Positions 17,813-32,800 are shown, numbered from the stretch's first letter. The stretch: DNA of 64,000 bases from Euglena gracilis (GCA_039621445.1 CP154956.1:38962553-39026552), one strand, 5' to 3'. A program made the numbers and translations. The notes: a model not told the origin generated them from the sequence alone.

Positions 17813-20800
17813 GTGCAACACCTCGCAATTTGTCTGCCACCTTGATAACACAAGAATTGGGCTTGAGGACAGTGGGTTGAGGTTGTGGAGCTCTCTTCCT
17901 TTTTGCTATTGGAGGTCCTTGGCTCATTTCAAAGTCTTCCAAATTTTGAAAATTTCACATTTTTTCCGTGAAAAGTATCAATAATTGCGTGTCGGGCCGG
18001 CCTCTATGTGTCCTCTGCCGATTGTTGCGCGGTACTTATCTGTTATCGTACGACGGACCCCCCCCCTTTCGGTTATGGTACGACACCCTTTTTTTGGGTT
18101 ATTTAGGGTTAATTAAAGGAATAGGGTTAGGTGCGCACATGCACTTTGCGCTACATGGCCACGTTGCGCTACATGGCCACGTTGCGCTACATGGCCGTGT
18201 AGCGCAACGTGGCCATGTAGCGCAACATGGCCATTAGCGCACCTAACCCTACTCCTTCAATAACCCCATAATAGCGCTACATGGCCATGTTGCGCTACAC
18301 GGCCATGTAGCGCAACGTGGCAATGTAGCGCAACATGGCCATGTAGCGCACTGTAGCATGAGCGCACCTAACCCTACTCCTTCAATAACCCCATAATTAC
18401 CCAGAAAAAGGGTGTCGTACCATAACCGAAAGGGGGGGGGGTCCGTCGTACGATAACAGATAAGTACCTGTTGCGCTTCCCACCTGCCCGACGCGCAATT
18501 ATCTGCAATCTCTCCCTTTCCTGAAATTCCAGCCCCCCTCAAAAATTTCCTAATTTGACTCACAATGCATTTTGGATGCACAATCACTTTAAACCTGCAA
18601 AAAAAAACACCCCATATGAACAAAACTGTCAAATGTTCACAGGTGTGAACTCACCATGTCCCCTCCCCCCCGACTGCACACCATGCATGGCTCCGCTGCA
18701 GGGAATGAGTTTGGGACACTGCCCAAAGCGCAATTGTGGCATGCGAATTTTCCCGCCAGGGCCAATTGGCATTTTTTTTATTTATCCACCAATGCAAAGA
18801 CTGAGCATTAGGATTGTGCCCTTTTGCATTTTGTGTCAAGTTGCCAGAAAACTTCCATATTTTTTTCCATATTTCTTTTAACTTGAAAAAAATATGAAAA
18901 TATTCTGGATTCTGGATTCTTTTCTCAATCATCATCAAATGTGTGTGCATTTTTCCCCATGGAGCCGCATTTTTTGGGACGTTTTGGTGTTTTGAACATT
19001 TTGAACGTATGAAAGAATGCTCAAAAAAGCAAAAAATGAGCAATTTTTGATTTATTTTCAATGAAAAATAGATCCAAAGATTCACTGATTTTTCAATACT
19101 TTGGCCTGGTATCTGGCCCTTTGCCGGTTCACAAAACCGAAAGTTTTCCTGTCCACTGTAGGAGAGGTGACCCCCCCCTCGATGTCCAAACCCCCCAACT
19201 GACCTGCAGACCAGCCAGTTCGTGACTCAAAAAGCCTCCAATCGTCCTCAAAAATGCAAAAAAAAACACCAAAGCTGTGTTTTTGGGTGTATTGTGAAAC
19301 AATCCAATTGGAAAATTTTAGCCAAGGCTGGTTAAGCTATCAATCCAGTTCGGCCTCTGACCCCCCCCTGTGTGCATTGTGGCTGTTTGTTTGGCCTTTT
19401 ATCCCTTCTTCTGGCCTGGCGCTGTTTTTTTTTGCCTTTTTTGTCTGTGTGCGTGGAGGAGGTTGTCTGGAGCCTGGCAGGCGCCTCTGACCCCCCCCAA
19501 GTGGTCGATAGGTTTCTTCAAGGAAGTGCTATTGATTTCTGCCTGATTGGGAATTGAACGTGTTCCTGGTGATAAGAAGGCCATTGCACCCAAGGACACA
19601 ACCATCATTCCAAAGCTAGCAAGTTGAATGGGAATTCCCACCCATCTGCCACATTATCTGATTGTCTCCTTTGAAGTGTTAAACCGTTTCTATACAAAAA
19701 TCGACCGACACTAACAGATTCAGCAGGGGCGCCGGGCGCGAGCGAGCGAAGCGAGCCGCCCGACGCCCCTGCTGAATCTGTTAGTGTCGGTCGATTTTTC
19801 TAAAACCTATTTTGTCTGGGCCCGACGCCTGTCTTAATATTTATTCGACCGAACCACTTGGACCGAAATATGGTCAAAAAAGTGGTTTTTGGCTCATTAA
19901 CGGGCGCCTGAATGGAAATCGACCGACATAAACGGGCGCCTGAATGGAAATCGACTGACATAAACAGGCGCCTGGATGGAAATCGACCGACATAAACGGG
20001 CGCCTGAATGGAAATCGACCGACCTTTTGTTTCCTTTTTTGAATGCCTTTTTGTTCCGTTTTCGGACATTGTCAGTTTCAGCCTGAAATACGTTAATGTC
20101 GACCAACCTTTTGTCTCTTTTTTTTCGGAATGCTTTTTTCTTCCATTTTGAAATAAACACTCTCTATATCAAGAAATGCGTCTTAACCGCAGACTCTGAC
20201 CTGAGTCTGCGTTTCGAAACGCAGACTCAGGCCGAATAACACACTCAGCGTTTCGAAACACAGACTCAGGTCAGAGTCTGCGTTTTTTTAGAAACACAAA
20301 TTTTGACCAAAGCCGTGTTGCCATGAACACAGCCTTGGCCCGAAATCCGATGATGCCAATAGAATTGCAATTCAGGCGTCGAGCCCAGAAAATAGGTTTC
20401 ACATTGCCAAATCACTCCTCACCCGAAAGCTGTTCTTTCAGATGACCAGTGATGACAACTGGTTCAGGACAAACTTGCCGAATGCTTTTTCTGAAGTTCC
20501 AGAAAATGATAATCTTAAGTACCGTCCTTCCGTCTGTTCCATCCAAAGTTCAGCCAGCGGTGATCACCTGACCATAAAATTTAGTTTTTGTCTCATCCAT
20601 AACGCCTCCACAACCCCATAGGATCAAAAATGTCGAAAAAAAAGAGAAATCCAAAATGTCCAAAAAGTCACTAAAAATTCCCAATCTGACCAGCAACAGA
20701 TTTCAATGGAATGGAAAGCAACTGATATAAACTGGTGCCTGAATGGAAATCAACCGACATAAACGGGCGCCTGAATGGAAATCGACCGACATAAACAATT

Positions 20801-23800
20801 TCAGCCTGATATCCGTTAATGTCAGTAGAATTTCAAGACAGGCGTCGGGCCCAGAAAATAGGTTTTAACAACAGGGGTGTTGGCTCTATGAATGTTGAAA
20901 CCCATTGTGATGAGCGGCAGCATTTTTGCAAATTTGTGTCCAATGGGCACAAAGTGCCAAAAAAAAATTTGAGTAAAACTTGGAGGGGGTGATTTTCGGA
21001 TTTTTGTTGGAGATTCAGTTGGCGATCAGGCAGCCAAACCCACTTGGGAAATCCTGACCCGGCCTGTTGGTTTCTCATTCTCACTCAACCGCATTCTCTT
21101 GTGTCTTTGTCGCCAGCAGGTCAACAGGGTCTGAGTGTAGCTTTTGATTTGCCCACTCACAGAGGATATGACAGCGACCACCCAAGGGTTGAAGGTGTGA
21201 CATGAAAAAGCCATCTGCAATCTCCATTCCTTTTTTTGTAAAGGTGATGTTGGTATGGCTGGAGTTGCAGTTGACAGTGTGGAAGACATGAAGCTGCTTT
21301 TTGATGGCATTCCCTTGGAGAAGATGTCAGTGAGTATGACCATGAATGGTGCAGCGCTGCCTATTTTGGCAATGTACATTGTGGCCAGACTGATTTTATT
21401 TTTGAATTTGTCCAAGCATCCAAATCAACATTCATTCAACCCTTGTGTGCCTCCCAGGGGGGGGGGCACAGGTCAACCAGCCCAAAGATTCGGATTGCAA
21501 GAAAAACTGAGGTTTTTGGCCAATTTTGGTTGTTTTGTGGAACACGGTAAAAAAGTCCGCTTGGTCAACTTCAGCCTGCTCGTGGCTGGAGAAGAACAAG
21601 GGGCAGACAAAGCCAAGATGTCTGGTACAATCCAAAACGACATCCTGAAGGAGTTCATGGTCCGCAACACCTACATTTACCCTGCTGAAATCAGGTGTGT
21701 GAAGAGTGTATTTTACATGGGAGTGGATGGTAAAGTGTCACATTAATAACACCTAACGCCTGAATTTTTCGCACTTCACACGGTATGTTTTTGCACTTCC
21801 AGTCATTTTTTTTTGCACGGCAATGTGTTTGGGCCGATTCCGAGACATTAAAATTCTTAAATCTTCGCCAGCTTGAAAAGGATTTTACATCAAAGTTACA
21901 TTTTTGTGTTTATTTTGTAACTTTTTTGCGATTTACTTTTATTCTGCGTTTTTTGCCCATCTGTTTGCTATTTTTTTTTAAAAAAAATCGAATTTTCTTG
22001 AAAGTTCCATTTTCTTTAGAATTCCGTGTTTTTTTTACTACAAAAAAAGGGGGGCGGACGCCGGTTCTGTCCTGAACCCGGTGTCCCGGACGCCGGGTTC
22101 AGGACAGAACCGGCGTCCCCCCCACAGGTTTTTCCGGACGCCGGTTCTGTCCTAAAACCCGGCGTTAGGAACGCCGGTTCTGTCCAAAACCCGGTGTCCA
22201 GTTTGGGACTGTGTGTGCAAAAAAGTGTGCCAATGTGACCCTAGAAACGAAAATGTCCTTGCCTGAAGAGGGATAAGAGACACAATTGCTAAGTGCAAAA
22301 TATCATGGATGAGTGGCGGCAAGCGTTTTGCAGTTTCTGAGGTAGGGGGAGGATTGCTAGGCATACAGGTTGCCACAGTTGCAGCGATTATAGGACAAAA
22401 CATATTGCCGGCAAGGAAACCCATTACAGAAATTTTGGGTGGACCCCCTGGGTTTTTTCAGACATGCGGCAGGTAATTTTTGGCTGGACCTGCCCTGGGT
22501 TATTTCAGAAATTCGGTTAAATGTTGACTGCCCACCCCTGGGTTTTTTTGAATTACGTTTGGGAAATTTTGGCTGGACCCCCCCCTGGGTTTTTTTTTTA
22601 AGAAACACGGTTGTTAAACGTTGGCTGGACCCCCCGTGCGTTATTTTCAGACATACGGTTGGGAAATTTTGGCTGGAACCCGCTGGGTTATTTCTTTTTT
22701 TCAGAAATACGGTTGGGGAATACGGCTGGAACCCCCATGGCTGTTTCACAGTTTGGGTTGGGAGATTTCATGTTTGAACCCGCTGGGTTTTTTTCGGAAT
22801 TAACTGTGGGAAATTTTGGCCGGTCCCCCCTGGGCCTAAAGGGGAACACAAGTGCACGTATTCCTAAGTGCTCCCTGGCCCGAAGGGGGTGAACGCCGGT
22901 TCTGTCCTGAACCCGGCGTCTCTAAAACGCCGCTTTAAACAAGGGGGGCGGACGCCAGTTCTGTCCTGAACCTGGCGTCTCAAATGCTGGTTTAAATTTG
23001 GTGGCATCTTTGCACTTAATGATTTTTGCGCTTTTCTCTCAGATTTTGCTCAATTTTTTGTCATTTTCAATATCTGCATTTTTTCCCATTTTTTTGTGCA
23101 TCTTTTTTGAGCGCACCCCCCCCCCCACCCGCTTTGGTCAAGGGGGGGTTCCACCCCTGGAAAGTGGATTTGTCCCCTTTTCAGCGCAACGTGCCAGAAT
23201 GAACCCCCCCCCCGAGGGGCACAGGAATAGCTCGCAATCATGGCGCTTTTCACGAAGAACTTCCCAAAAAAGTGCTCAAAATTGGCATTTTTGGGAGCTT
23301 AAAATTGATTATGTTTCGCAACATCCAAAAAGTTGCCAAAAATGACCCCTTTTGGGCTGGGGGTGCATGGCATTTGGGGTTGCCCCCAAAATAATCCCTT
23401 GCAAAGCAGCCATTTGGGTGAACAAGTTCAGGGGAACACATTTTTTTCGCCTGCTTTTGAATTTTCTGCTGTAACTCAATTATTCTTTCTCCAGCATTAC
23501 AATCATTGCCCACATCATGGGCTACCTGGCAAAGAACATGCCAAAGTACAATTCCATCTCAATCTCGGGATATCATTTGCAGGAGGCTGGGGCTCATGCT
23601 GCTCTTGAATTGGGCTTCACCATTGCAGATGGCTTGGAATACATCAATGCTGCATTGAAGGCAGGTGAATGTCCTGCGACTCCCATGAATCAACCCATTT
23701 TATGTGGGCAGGGTGAGCCAAGTGAGCGGTGGTTTTGCACTCAGACCCCCCTAGGGAGGGGGTGTTTCAGACCACACCTCCCCCTCCTCCCTTCCTTTAG

Positions 23801-26800
23801 ACTGAGGGGGGGGGGTCTGGAACCTAGTTCCAGCCCTGGGGGTGAACAGAAGTTTATTGGTGGTGGGGGGTCAACCACCTCCCCCCTACCTCCTGGATGA
23901 AGGGTCCGACCCCCCCTCCAGGCCTTCTTGTACAGCCCTGGCCCTGGGGGCCGGGGGGGGGGGGCAACCCAAAATTCCAACTTTTGAGCGGGACTCCCTC
24001 CTCAGGCGATGCCCAGATCCCAAGGTTTTTTCTGGCAAAATCCTGTGCTGCCCTTTGCTGCTTGCAACTTTCCATTTCAGCCTCTCTCTTAAACAAAAAC
24101 ACAGGCTGTGATCATAATCATAATGTGATCATTTATGATCCCAAGTGATCATAAACGGACATCTTTCTTGGAAGTCACTCTGATGTAGCCCCCCTTTTGC
24201 CAACCGACCACCCCTAAACAACGACCACCCCAGGTCGGGGGTTGCAGGTGAGGGTTGCGCATGACCCCCCCCCCATCGTCGGCAATTTTGGAAATTGATT
24301 GTATGGCCACCCCCAGGTCGGGGTTGCAGGTTGGGGCGTGTACGACCCCACCCCCTGGACGGGGGTGTGCAGGAACCTGGTCGGTGGGCAAGGAGGGCTT
24401 GGTGGTACCAGCCTGTGCCTCTCTGAACTTGGTACCGGCCTCAACCAGGCCTTCCCCAAATCCCCACATAGGAGGACAGGATAAGAGGATATCCCCACAC
24501 AGGATTTTGTTGTTGTGGTTATGAGGTGGGAGAATCATACAGAAACACCCAAGTACACCACCATAGGCACACCGGTCGAGCAAAGTTCAAGGTTGGCGTT
24601 GGGCCGACCAAGAGTCAGCAGGGGCGCCAGAGCGCACACTCTGTTAGGGCTCCCGGATCTGGCCTGGGTGGGGGGGTAGTGGGCCCACCTTAGGTCGGCC
24701 CACGGTCGCCAAAGGTTGCTATGGGTATTTCCTACTCAGTTTTTTTTTTGCATTGTAGCGCCGTAGGCAACTGTTCGGCGGCCCTAAAATGACAAAATCC
24801 CTTGTGTGCAACTCTTTTTGTTTGTATGCCGCGCTTTTTTGCCCGGGTGAACGCTTTTTGACATCGATCGAGGACGACCTTTGGCGACCTTTGGCGACCG
24901 TGGGCCGACCTCAGGTCGGCCCACTGCCCCCCCCCCCCCACCCAGGCCAGATCCACCCCCCCCCTCTGTGAGAGATGCCTCTCAATTTGCTGTTGGAAAC
25001 CGTGTTTTTGAGAATCTTTTTGAAAGAAAGCCGAAGAAGACTGAAAAAAAAGGTGTTTCAACTTTGGACTGAAACGCCACTGTACATCTGTTTGAGTCCT
25101 GATTTCCATTTACGCTTTCAGTCCACCCGCCTTGCACCCACCCTGCGAGGCACTGCGCTTCTGTTCGATCTTTGTTTGTTTTGTGGTGGTGAGGGAATCA
25201 TTTGGCCTGACACCCCAAAAATTTCAGCATGGCTTCATTTTCACCTCAATAAAATGAAGTGTTTTTTGAGCAGTTTGGCACAGGAGGACAATGTTCATTG
25301 CAGTTCCACTGAGGGCAACCAAAGTCTTTGTGCAACTAAGGTGGGAGGCTTGGCTTTTTTCAAGTGGTGACTAGCAAATGGACCCCCTCCCCCAGAGTCC
25401 TCAAGCAAAAACCTCGCATGGGTGTTTTCCTGAAAAAACTTCGGCAAAATCATAATTTGAGGATTTTTGGAATGGTTTTCAAAGTCAACCCAGGTATTTT
25501 CCAACTATATTGGCCTGGTGTACAGCCCTTTGTGCGGCCCCGCCATACATTGCGTAACACCTGTCCCCCCCCCCCCCCGGGGTAAAGTGACTCACCGGAC
25601 CAAAGTGACTTTTTTCAGAGTGGAAAGTGACCCCCCCCCCAGGGTCCCGCCCCACCCTCCATGTTGGGGCGACCCCCCCAGGTTACCAGTTTACCCAGAT
25701 TACATTTTTTATCTTTTGGAACTGCAAAGCTTTGCATCCCAACCTCAGGACTTACTGTTGATGAGATTGCCCCACGGCTCTCGTTCTTCTTTGGGATTGG
25801 AATGAACTTCTATATGGAGGTGTGCTTCCTTGTTTAATTATTCATTTGAGATTTGAGATTATTTATTGATTGTTATTTTTTTGAATGCTTTGTTCAGAAA
25901 AGGTGTTGTGTCACCATGAAATCTCTAAGAGATTATCTACCAGCAAGTTATCGATTTTTCCCCCAACTGATTTTTTTTTGCTTTTTTCCCCCAGCATTTT
26001 TCACAGTCGGTTTTTTTTTATGTTAAAGAAATGTCTGGCTTTGCCAGGTTTTGTACCCCCCCCCAATGAGCTCCGGGAAAAGGCTGAACTTTTTTGGAGT
26101 CCCAACAGCAGACAAATGGTTGCATGTGCAGTTTCTTGGATCTTTTTGCAGTTCAGTTTTGCACTGAGGTCGACACAGACATTTACTTGGTGTGTGCCAC
26201 CAAAAAAGGTTTCACAAAAGCCACCGAAATGGGGAAAAAAATATAATTGTACATTCAGAATTGGGTGGGTCAGGCTGGCTTTGGAATGAATTCGGCAAAC
26301 AAAATTTTTTGGAGGGGCTTTAAAGTCGACAAACGTGACTTGTTAATCCATCAGAGTGGGTAACCCCCCCCCAATAATAAACCCCCACGGTTATTTGGAC
26401 ACCCGAAGTCGGGGTCCAGGGGGGGTTTATTATTTGGGGGGGGGTATATTTGAGCAAAAATTTCGAAGTCAAAAATCGACCCAAAACCCCTCCACAGGCT
26501 CCAATGGTCACTTTTTTTTGGCATTTTTGGGCTTTTTTGAAAATTAGGTGCTCTTTTGCATATTTTCTGCACCAATTTGATCCATTTTTGTGATTTTTTG
26601 CAACATTTCTGCTAATTTTTGACTCTTTTTTCCTTTGCCCTCACACCTGCCAGAGGGGGGGGGGTTATTATTTGGGCGGCTGAAGTCGGTCCTCAAGGGG
26701 GGTTATTATTTGGGGGGGGGGGGGTTAGTTGCCTGACTGCCCACAATCCTCACTGAAGAAACTCTTTAATGCCACTCAACAAAAAATATTTATTTATTGT

Positions 26801-29800
26801 CCTCAGCCCGCGAATATTCCGGATCCAGCCAGCAAGCATTTTCAACCAGCAGCTCTCAGCCTGTCTGCTTGCATCCTGCAGGAATCGAGCGAAAACAAAG
26901 TTTTCAAAGCCTGACAAAGCTGGGCTGGACCAAAAAAAATTGGCGAACCGTCAATTTTTTTTGGAAAATAGAGTTCAAATGGCCAAAAATAGCCTGAGGT
27001 GTTTTTTTTTTGAGAGATTTTTTGGGGGGGTTTTCATATGCCTCAAACATCTCCTGCCTCATGACACCATCAGGCAGGTAAAGAGCTCAGCATTTTACCA
27101 AACCTGGTACTGACTGTACCCCTTCGAAAACGGGGGGGGGGGGTTCGGACTCCCCCTCCTGCCTCAAATTAATTGGCTGGAAAGTTTCGGTTATGTGGAC
27201 AGTCAAAAGGCCAAATACCAGGCCAAAATTGTTGAAAAAATCCAAAGAATCTTATTTTTGAAATTCTTTGATATTATTTTTTAATGTGGAAAACACCAAA
27301 ATATTATAAATGTGGAATACACTTTAACATGAGGGGAAATGGCAATTTTGCATTTCCTGGAGCCAGACCCTTCAGCATCAATGCCAGCTGGTTTTTGGGG
27401 TGCTGCTGATGGGCAGGCACCCCACAACAAAAGGTGCATCCGAGATGTATGGGAAACCTTTCGGCATTTAGGTAGGTGGAGGATAGATGTTCGGAAGGGG
27501 TGTCCGGACCCCATCCCACCCTCCTTGGTTCCAAAATAGCAAAAATTCTTTTGTACCCTTTTTTGTCTGTGATTTGATTTTCTGTTTTGCTTTGGAGACT
27601 CGCAAGGGAGATGGCTGGGTAATTTTGACAGTATCCAGGAGGGTCACAGCAGGGATTTCCTCTGTTCCATGCCACAAAAAATCACAAAACTCACAAATCA
27701 GCACAAAAATGGATTTTTTTGGGACAACCTTTTTTTGCTGAATTTTTGAAGGTTTGGACAGCTGTCCCATCCTTTCCCCCCTTTTTTTGGTTTTGGTTTG
27801 TTTGCTCTTTGTTATCATGCCATCTTGTGAATTCTCGTGTGGAACAACCTGTGTCGCAAACAATGAAGTGCAAAAGAAGCTTGGGGGGGGGAAGACACAC
27901 ACACACACACACACACAAAATATAAAAACTGTGTGTTGGACCTCAGCTGAAAACTCTCAATTGAAAATGCTTAAGTGTTAGGAAAAAATATTTAGTGCCT
28001 GGGATTCCAACAAATTCCTGCCATGAATAATCACAAATAATCACGAGCCAGCATGAATTTGGAGATTTTCCAATGCCACGAGTCATAATTGCGAATAATC
28101 ACAAATAATCACAAATAACCTCAAACAAGTGCAACTAAATAATAAAATGATGAATGGATAATAATAATAAAGAATAAAATGGATGAATGAGGTCTTTCCA
28201 ATTATGAACGATTAAAAAGTTTCCCCAAAGGAGAAAGCAAACATGGACAAGAGCCAGGATTTCCTCTGTTTCATGCCACAAAGAATCACGGAAAAATCAC
28301 GAATCAGCAAAAATATGGAGCTTTCCCAAAATCACGAAAATCAATGAGATTTTTTGGGGGATAAGTTTCTCTTTTGGCAGTTGAATTTTTGAAGACAGTT
28401 TTTCCCCCTTTCTACAGTTTTTTCCTCCTGTGCAACAATGTCGATGTCGCAAATAATGACGACAGTGCGAAAGAAGCATGCGGGGAAAGACCTCAAGATG
28501 AAAGTTGTTGGACCTCAGCCAAAAAATCTCAATTGAAGATGTCTGTGTTTATTGGTTATGTGTTTATGCCTTAGGTGCCCGGGATTCCCACACATTCGTG
28601 CCACCATTAATCACGAATAACCACAAACCAACTCAAATTTGGGGTTTTCCAAAACCACAAAAAATCCCGAATAATCACGATAATCACAAATGGCCCCAAA
28701 CAACCACGCATAATTCTGAATGAGATTCTCTCTTGTTTATTAATGTTTTCAGAAGGTCAAGTATTACGTTTCCCCAAAGACACAGATAAAAGGTGATATT
28801 TGAGTTCCTCTTTGCTTTTTGCTCTCTTCTGAATCGGTGTTGTTGGGTGCTCGCTGTCACCTTTTCTCATTTAAGCCAAAAAAGGCCCCAAGTTGTCATG
28901 TGTGTGTGTGTGTGAGTGAGTGAGTGAGTGAGTGAGTGAGTGAGTGAGTGAGTGAGTGAGTGAGTGAGTGAGTGAGTGAGTGAGTGAGAGTGGGTGAGTG
29001 AGTGAGTGAGAGAGAGAAGAAGAAGAAGAAGAGAGAGAGAGAGAGAGAGAGAGTGTGTGTGTGTGTGTTTGTGTACACGCGTGTGAGTGAGCAAGTGAGT
29101 AAGTGAGTGAGATTGTGTAGTTTTTTTTTTTATGTTGCAACTCTGGCCTGGACATGACTTGCACCAAATCTCAGATGAAATGGGATGCCAGATAATAAAT
29201 AAATTCACACCACTTTCAGCGGAAAAAGGTGGAAATTGCACACGTGGTCAAAATGGACGAATTTTTTTGTAAAAAGAAAATTCATGAATGATCACACGAG
29301 AATTCTCATTGAGGAAAACCCTGCAAGAGGTGATATTTGCTCTCCTCTTTGCCCTTTCCTCTCTGCCACTCTCTCTCATTTCAGTCAAAAAGGCCCAAAG
29401 TGGCTAACAATGCCAAATTAAATTGAACATCTCCACGCATGAGAGGGGTGGACACAAGAGTGGTCGCAAAAAAAAGCAAACAGCCTGTTGGGTCGTAGGG
29501 GATGTTGAGGAGGCGGCACGCTGAGTCCTCAGAATGCACATATCGACTACTCACAAAAAATACAAGTTTCGGAGTGCTGACGTTTTTTTTTGGCTCCAGA
29601 CCCTTGGGGTGGGATCGGTCAGGAATGGCTGGAAGTGGCCAAAAATCGTTTACCAGGCCGCGCCACTGTTCAGGTCCCCTCCCAAAACCTGCTTTTTCGA
29701 GCGTAAAGGCACCAAAATTTTGAAATCGAAATCGGACCCTGCGCCATTTTGGGTGGATTTGATCCCCCATTTGTGTCGTCGGATCTTCTTCCCAACCATG

Positions 29801-32800
29801 GCTTCGAATGTTTCCCCCATGAAATTGGAGATTTGGTGCAATATGAGGGGTCCAATGGTACAATTGTGGAGGCCAATTGTTGCTGGCACGGTCCAATGGT
29901 ATTGTGTCGTTGACCCCCCCCCCCGTGTCAATGGCATTTTCCTGGAACATCAGTGTGTCAACGACAAGGGGGGGGGGCAATGGCAATGGCATTGTCTGGT
30001 CTGTGGTCGGGGAAATTGTTCCAATTGGGGTGTCCCCAGTTGTCTGCCAGTGTGTAATTCCCAAAAAACCTCGTGCATTCCTTGCCTTGGCGAAGAAAAA
30101 ATCTCCCAGGAAGCGTTCTGAAAAATCTCGGCCTCCTGCTCTCCCGGCCATTTGCTCTCGTGCTCGGTGGCTGCAGGTTGCCAAGCTGCGAGCCGCCCGG
30201 CAGTTGTGGGCCACAAAGGTGAAGGAACTCTTCCAGCCAAAGAGCGCCAAGTCCCTGCTGCTTCGCACTCATTGCCAGACGAGTGGCTGGAGTCTGACAG
30301 AGCAAAGCCAGGCCATAGCTTCCTTGTGGGCCAGGGAAAAAGGGTTGGGGGCCAAATTTCGTTTTCTCAGTTTTCAGTGCTTTTGGCCTAATGGGATTTT
30401 TTTGACAACAATCAGGAAAACACTCAGGACAATGCAGTGTTCAAGATTATGCATATGGAGCCAAAGTCCTGCACGTGACCCCTACAACAACATCATCCGC
30501 ACCACCGTCGAGGCTATGGCTGCTGTAATGGGAGGTGTGATGCCACAATGGGTTCAATTGTGGCGCAACAACGCTGTTGCGCCACAACGCGGTTGCTTTA
30601 GAGGAAAATCACATCTCAGCAGCGTTGCTTTTTCAGATGGGAGTTGTTTTTTTGCTCCAATTATTTTCGACTCCAAGTTTGCACAAAATGAGATTCAGGT
30701 TTGCGCTCTAAATTGATGCCCGATGCCTCGGAAAGTGGTTGGCAAAGTGCAGGATAAATTGTGAGTATTTGGCAACCAATGTTACGCCAACTCCATTTTT
30801 TGAAAACAATCGGCGAGAGGCGTCTTGCTGGAGCACGTTTTCTTTCTCAACTCCTCCTCCTCCTCCTCCAAGATGGGAACAATAACAGAATAATCCTTTT
30901 TTAGAAGCACATTTTAGATTTTTTTTTAAAAAGCATCCACATCCACATGCAGCTGTTTCCTGTGAACCTTGAAACAGACATATTGATTGAACCCCGAGGC
31001 TCAGGGCTCAAGGGTTGCTTAAAATTGATGGGCTTTGTTTGTTTAAAATGGAAGTGGGGGGGGCAGGGCTGTGCGGGAGTCCCCAAAGCCCTATGGGTGG
31101 TGGGGGAAGACCCCCCCCCCATCCGGTAGGCAGCCATCCCGGCAGGTGGGGGGTTCTACCCCCCCCCAGGGATAGAGGGAAAGCCCTTTGGTATTGAGGT
31201 AGGTGGTAGGGGGGGGGGGGTCCGGACCACCCCCTAGATGTTGGGAGGGGGTCTCCTCAACAGGTTCCAAAAAGCGAAAAATTTTGTTCCAGCGCGGTGC
31301 GCTGGGAAATGAGCAAAAAACGCCTTTTTCACATCATTTTTGAGCATATTGCACATTTTTTGATAATGTTCAAAAAATTTCAAAAAATGAGCATTTTTAG
31401 ATTTATTTTCAAAAGGAATCAGGGATTTTTGACCAAAGTTGTTTTGTATCCGGGCCGTTGCCCAGGCCCCGCTCAGTTTCGAGGTAGGGCGGGTCCAACC
31501 CCCCCCCCCCTGTTGGGAGGGGGTCCAACCCCTCCCCCTCAACATTTCCCATCTATCCCTGCCCCCCCCACCCTTCCCGTATTTCCGGGGGCGCCAATTT
31601 TCGGTCAAAATTTTCCTTCGGCGCCGAAGGACTTTTTGTTTGCGGGGTGTTATGGTGACTGGAGAGGTTCGAGCCTCCCGGTGGCTGTCTTGGGGGGGGG
31701 GCGGTGTGGGTGGGGGAAATATGTCCTGAGCGGTGCTGGCTATAAAGCAGCTGTCTTGTTCCCACTCCTGCTTGCAGGAACGCAATCTCTTCACACAAAC
31801 TCTTTCGATGAGGCCATTGCGTTGCCAACCCCATTCTCTTCCCGAATTGCCCGCAACACCCAGCTCATCATCCAGGAGGAAACTGGCATCACCAAGGTTG
31901 TGGACCCATGGTGTGCTCTCTGTTCTGCCCTGCATCCCTTGTGTGAGAGTTGAATTATTATTCTTTTTTTAAAATTTTTGGGTTTATATGCAGATACTAC
32001 CCCTGTTTTCCCTTCTCATTGTCCCTTCGCATGGATGGAGCCAGCATTTTTTTTACGATTTTCATTTGGATGAAAAGGGGCATAAGTCACGCGTAGAAAT
32101 CATGATCAGCCCCAAAAAGACAGACCGGTTCCCCCCCAAACCCATGAACATCAGCTGGTTTGGGATGGGAAGAATTCACATCCCCGGCTGTTTGGGAGTT
32201 GCATCTGGATGGAATGAGGCAAGCAGCCATAATCCCAAACCCTTGCAAATTTTCCAAACCAGAAATATTCTTCAAACCAGAAATTGTAAACTTGTTCGCA
32301 TTTTTTTCCCCTACACTCCCCCTGTTATTATTATTATTATTATTGAATTATCTTTCCAGGGCTGGTTCGTATGCTATGGAGAAGTTGACTGATGACCTCA
32401 TTGTTGAGGCAACAAAGGTCATTGTTTTGTGTCTGTCTTCTAGAATGATACACTCATTCCAAAAGTTTTCGGCAATGCACAGTCCAAAACTCATCACAGC
32501 ATCATTTAGCCATAACAGTGATGTTTTGTTTTTGAGATACAGGTGGGATATTTTGTCAAAAGGGCATACTACATCACACATTATGAACCACAATTTTTGT
32601 GCAAATAATGTGTTGTATCATTTGCATTTTTCTTCTATTTCATTATGCGTTTTATAATAATCTTTTGACTCTTGTTGATTCCTCCTGCTTGTGGTGTCAA
32701 TTAAGCAATCAACGATTTTTATTCTGGATGAAGGCTCGACAAAAACAGTTTTGGGCTGTGAAATGTTTCAAATTTATAATAAACTGTTTCAAGCCACTCC

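Noticed and set aside
28867-29241. LTHSLTHS repeat protein
   Set aside because: Translation of a GAGT/GA/GT microsatellite.
29381-30268. 295-codon minus-strand frame
   Set aside because: Shadow of MUT exon G and intron sequence; no family resemblance.
30305-30345. GT donor at TCCTT|GTGGGC or GC donor GA|GCAAAG for MUT exon G
   Set aside because: Both add residues absent from the family; the nonconventional cut restores TEQDPYNN exactly.
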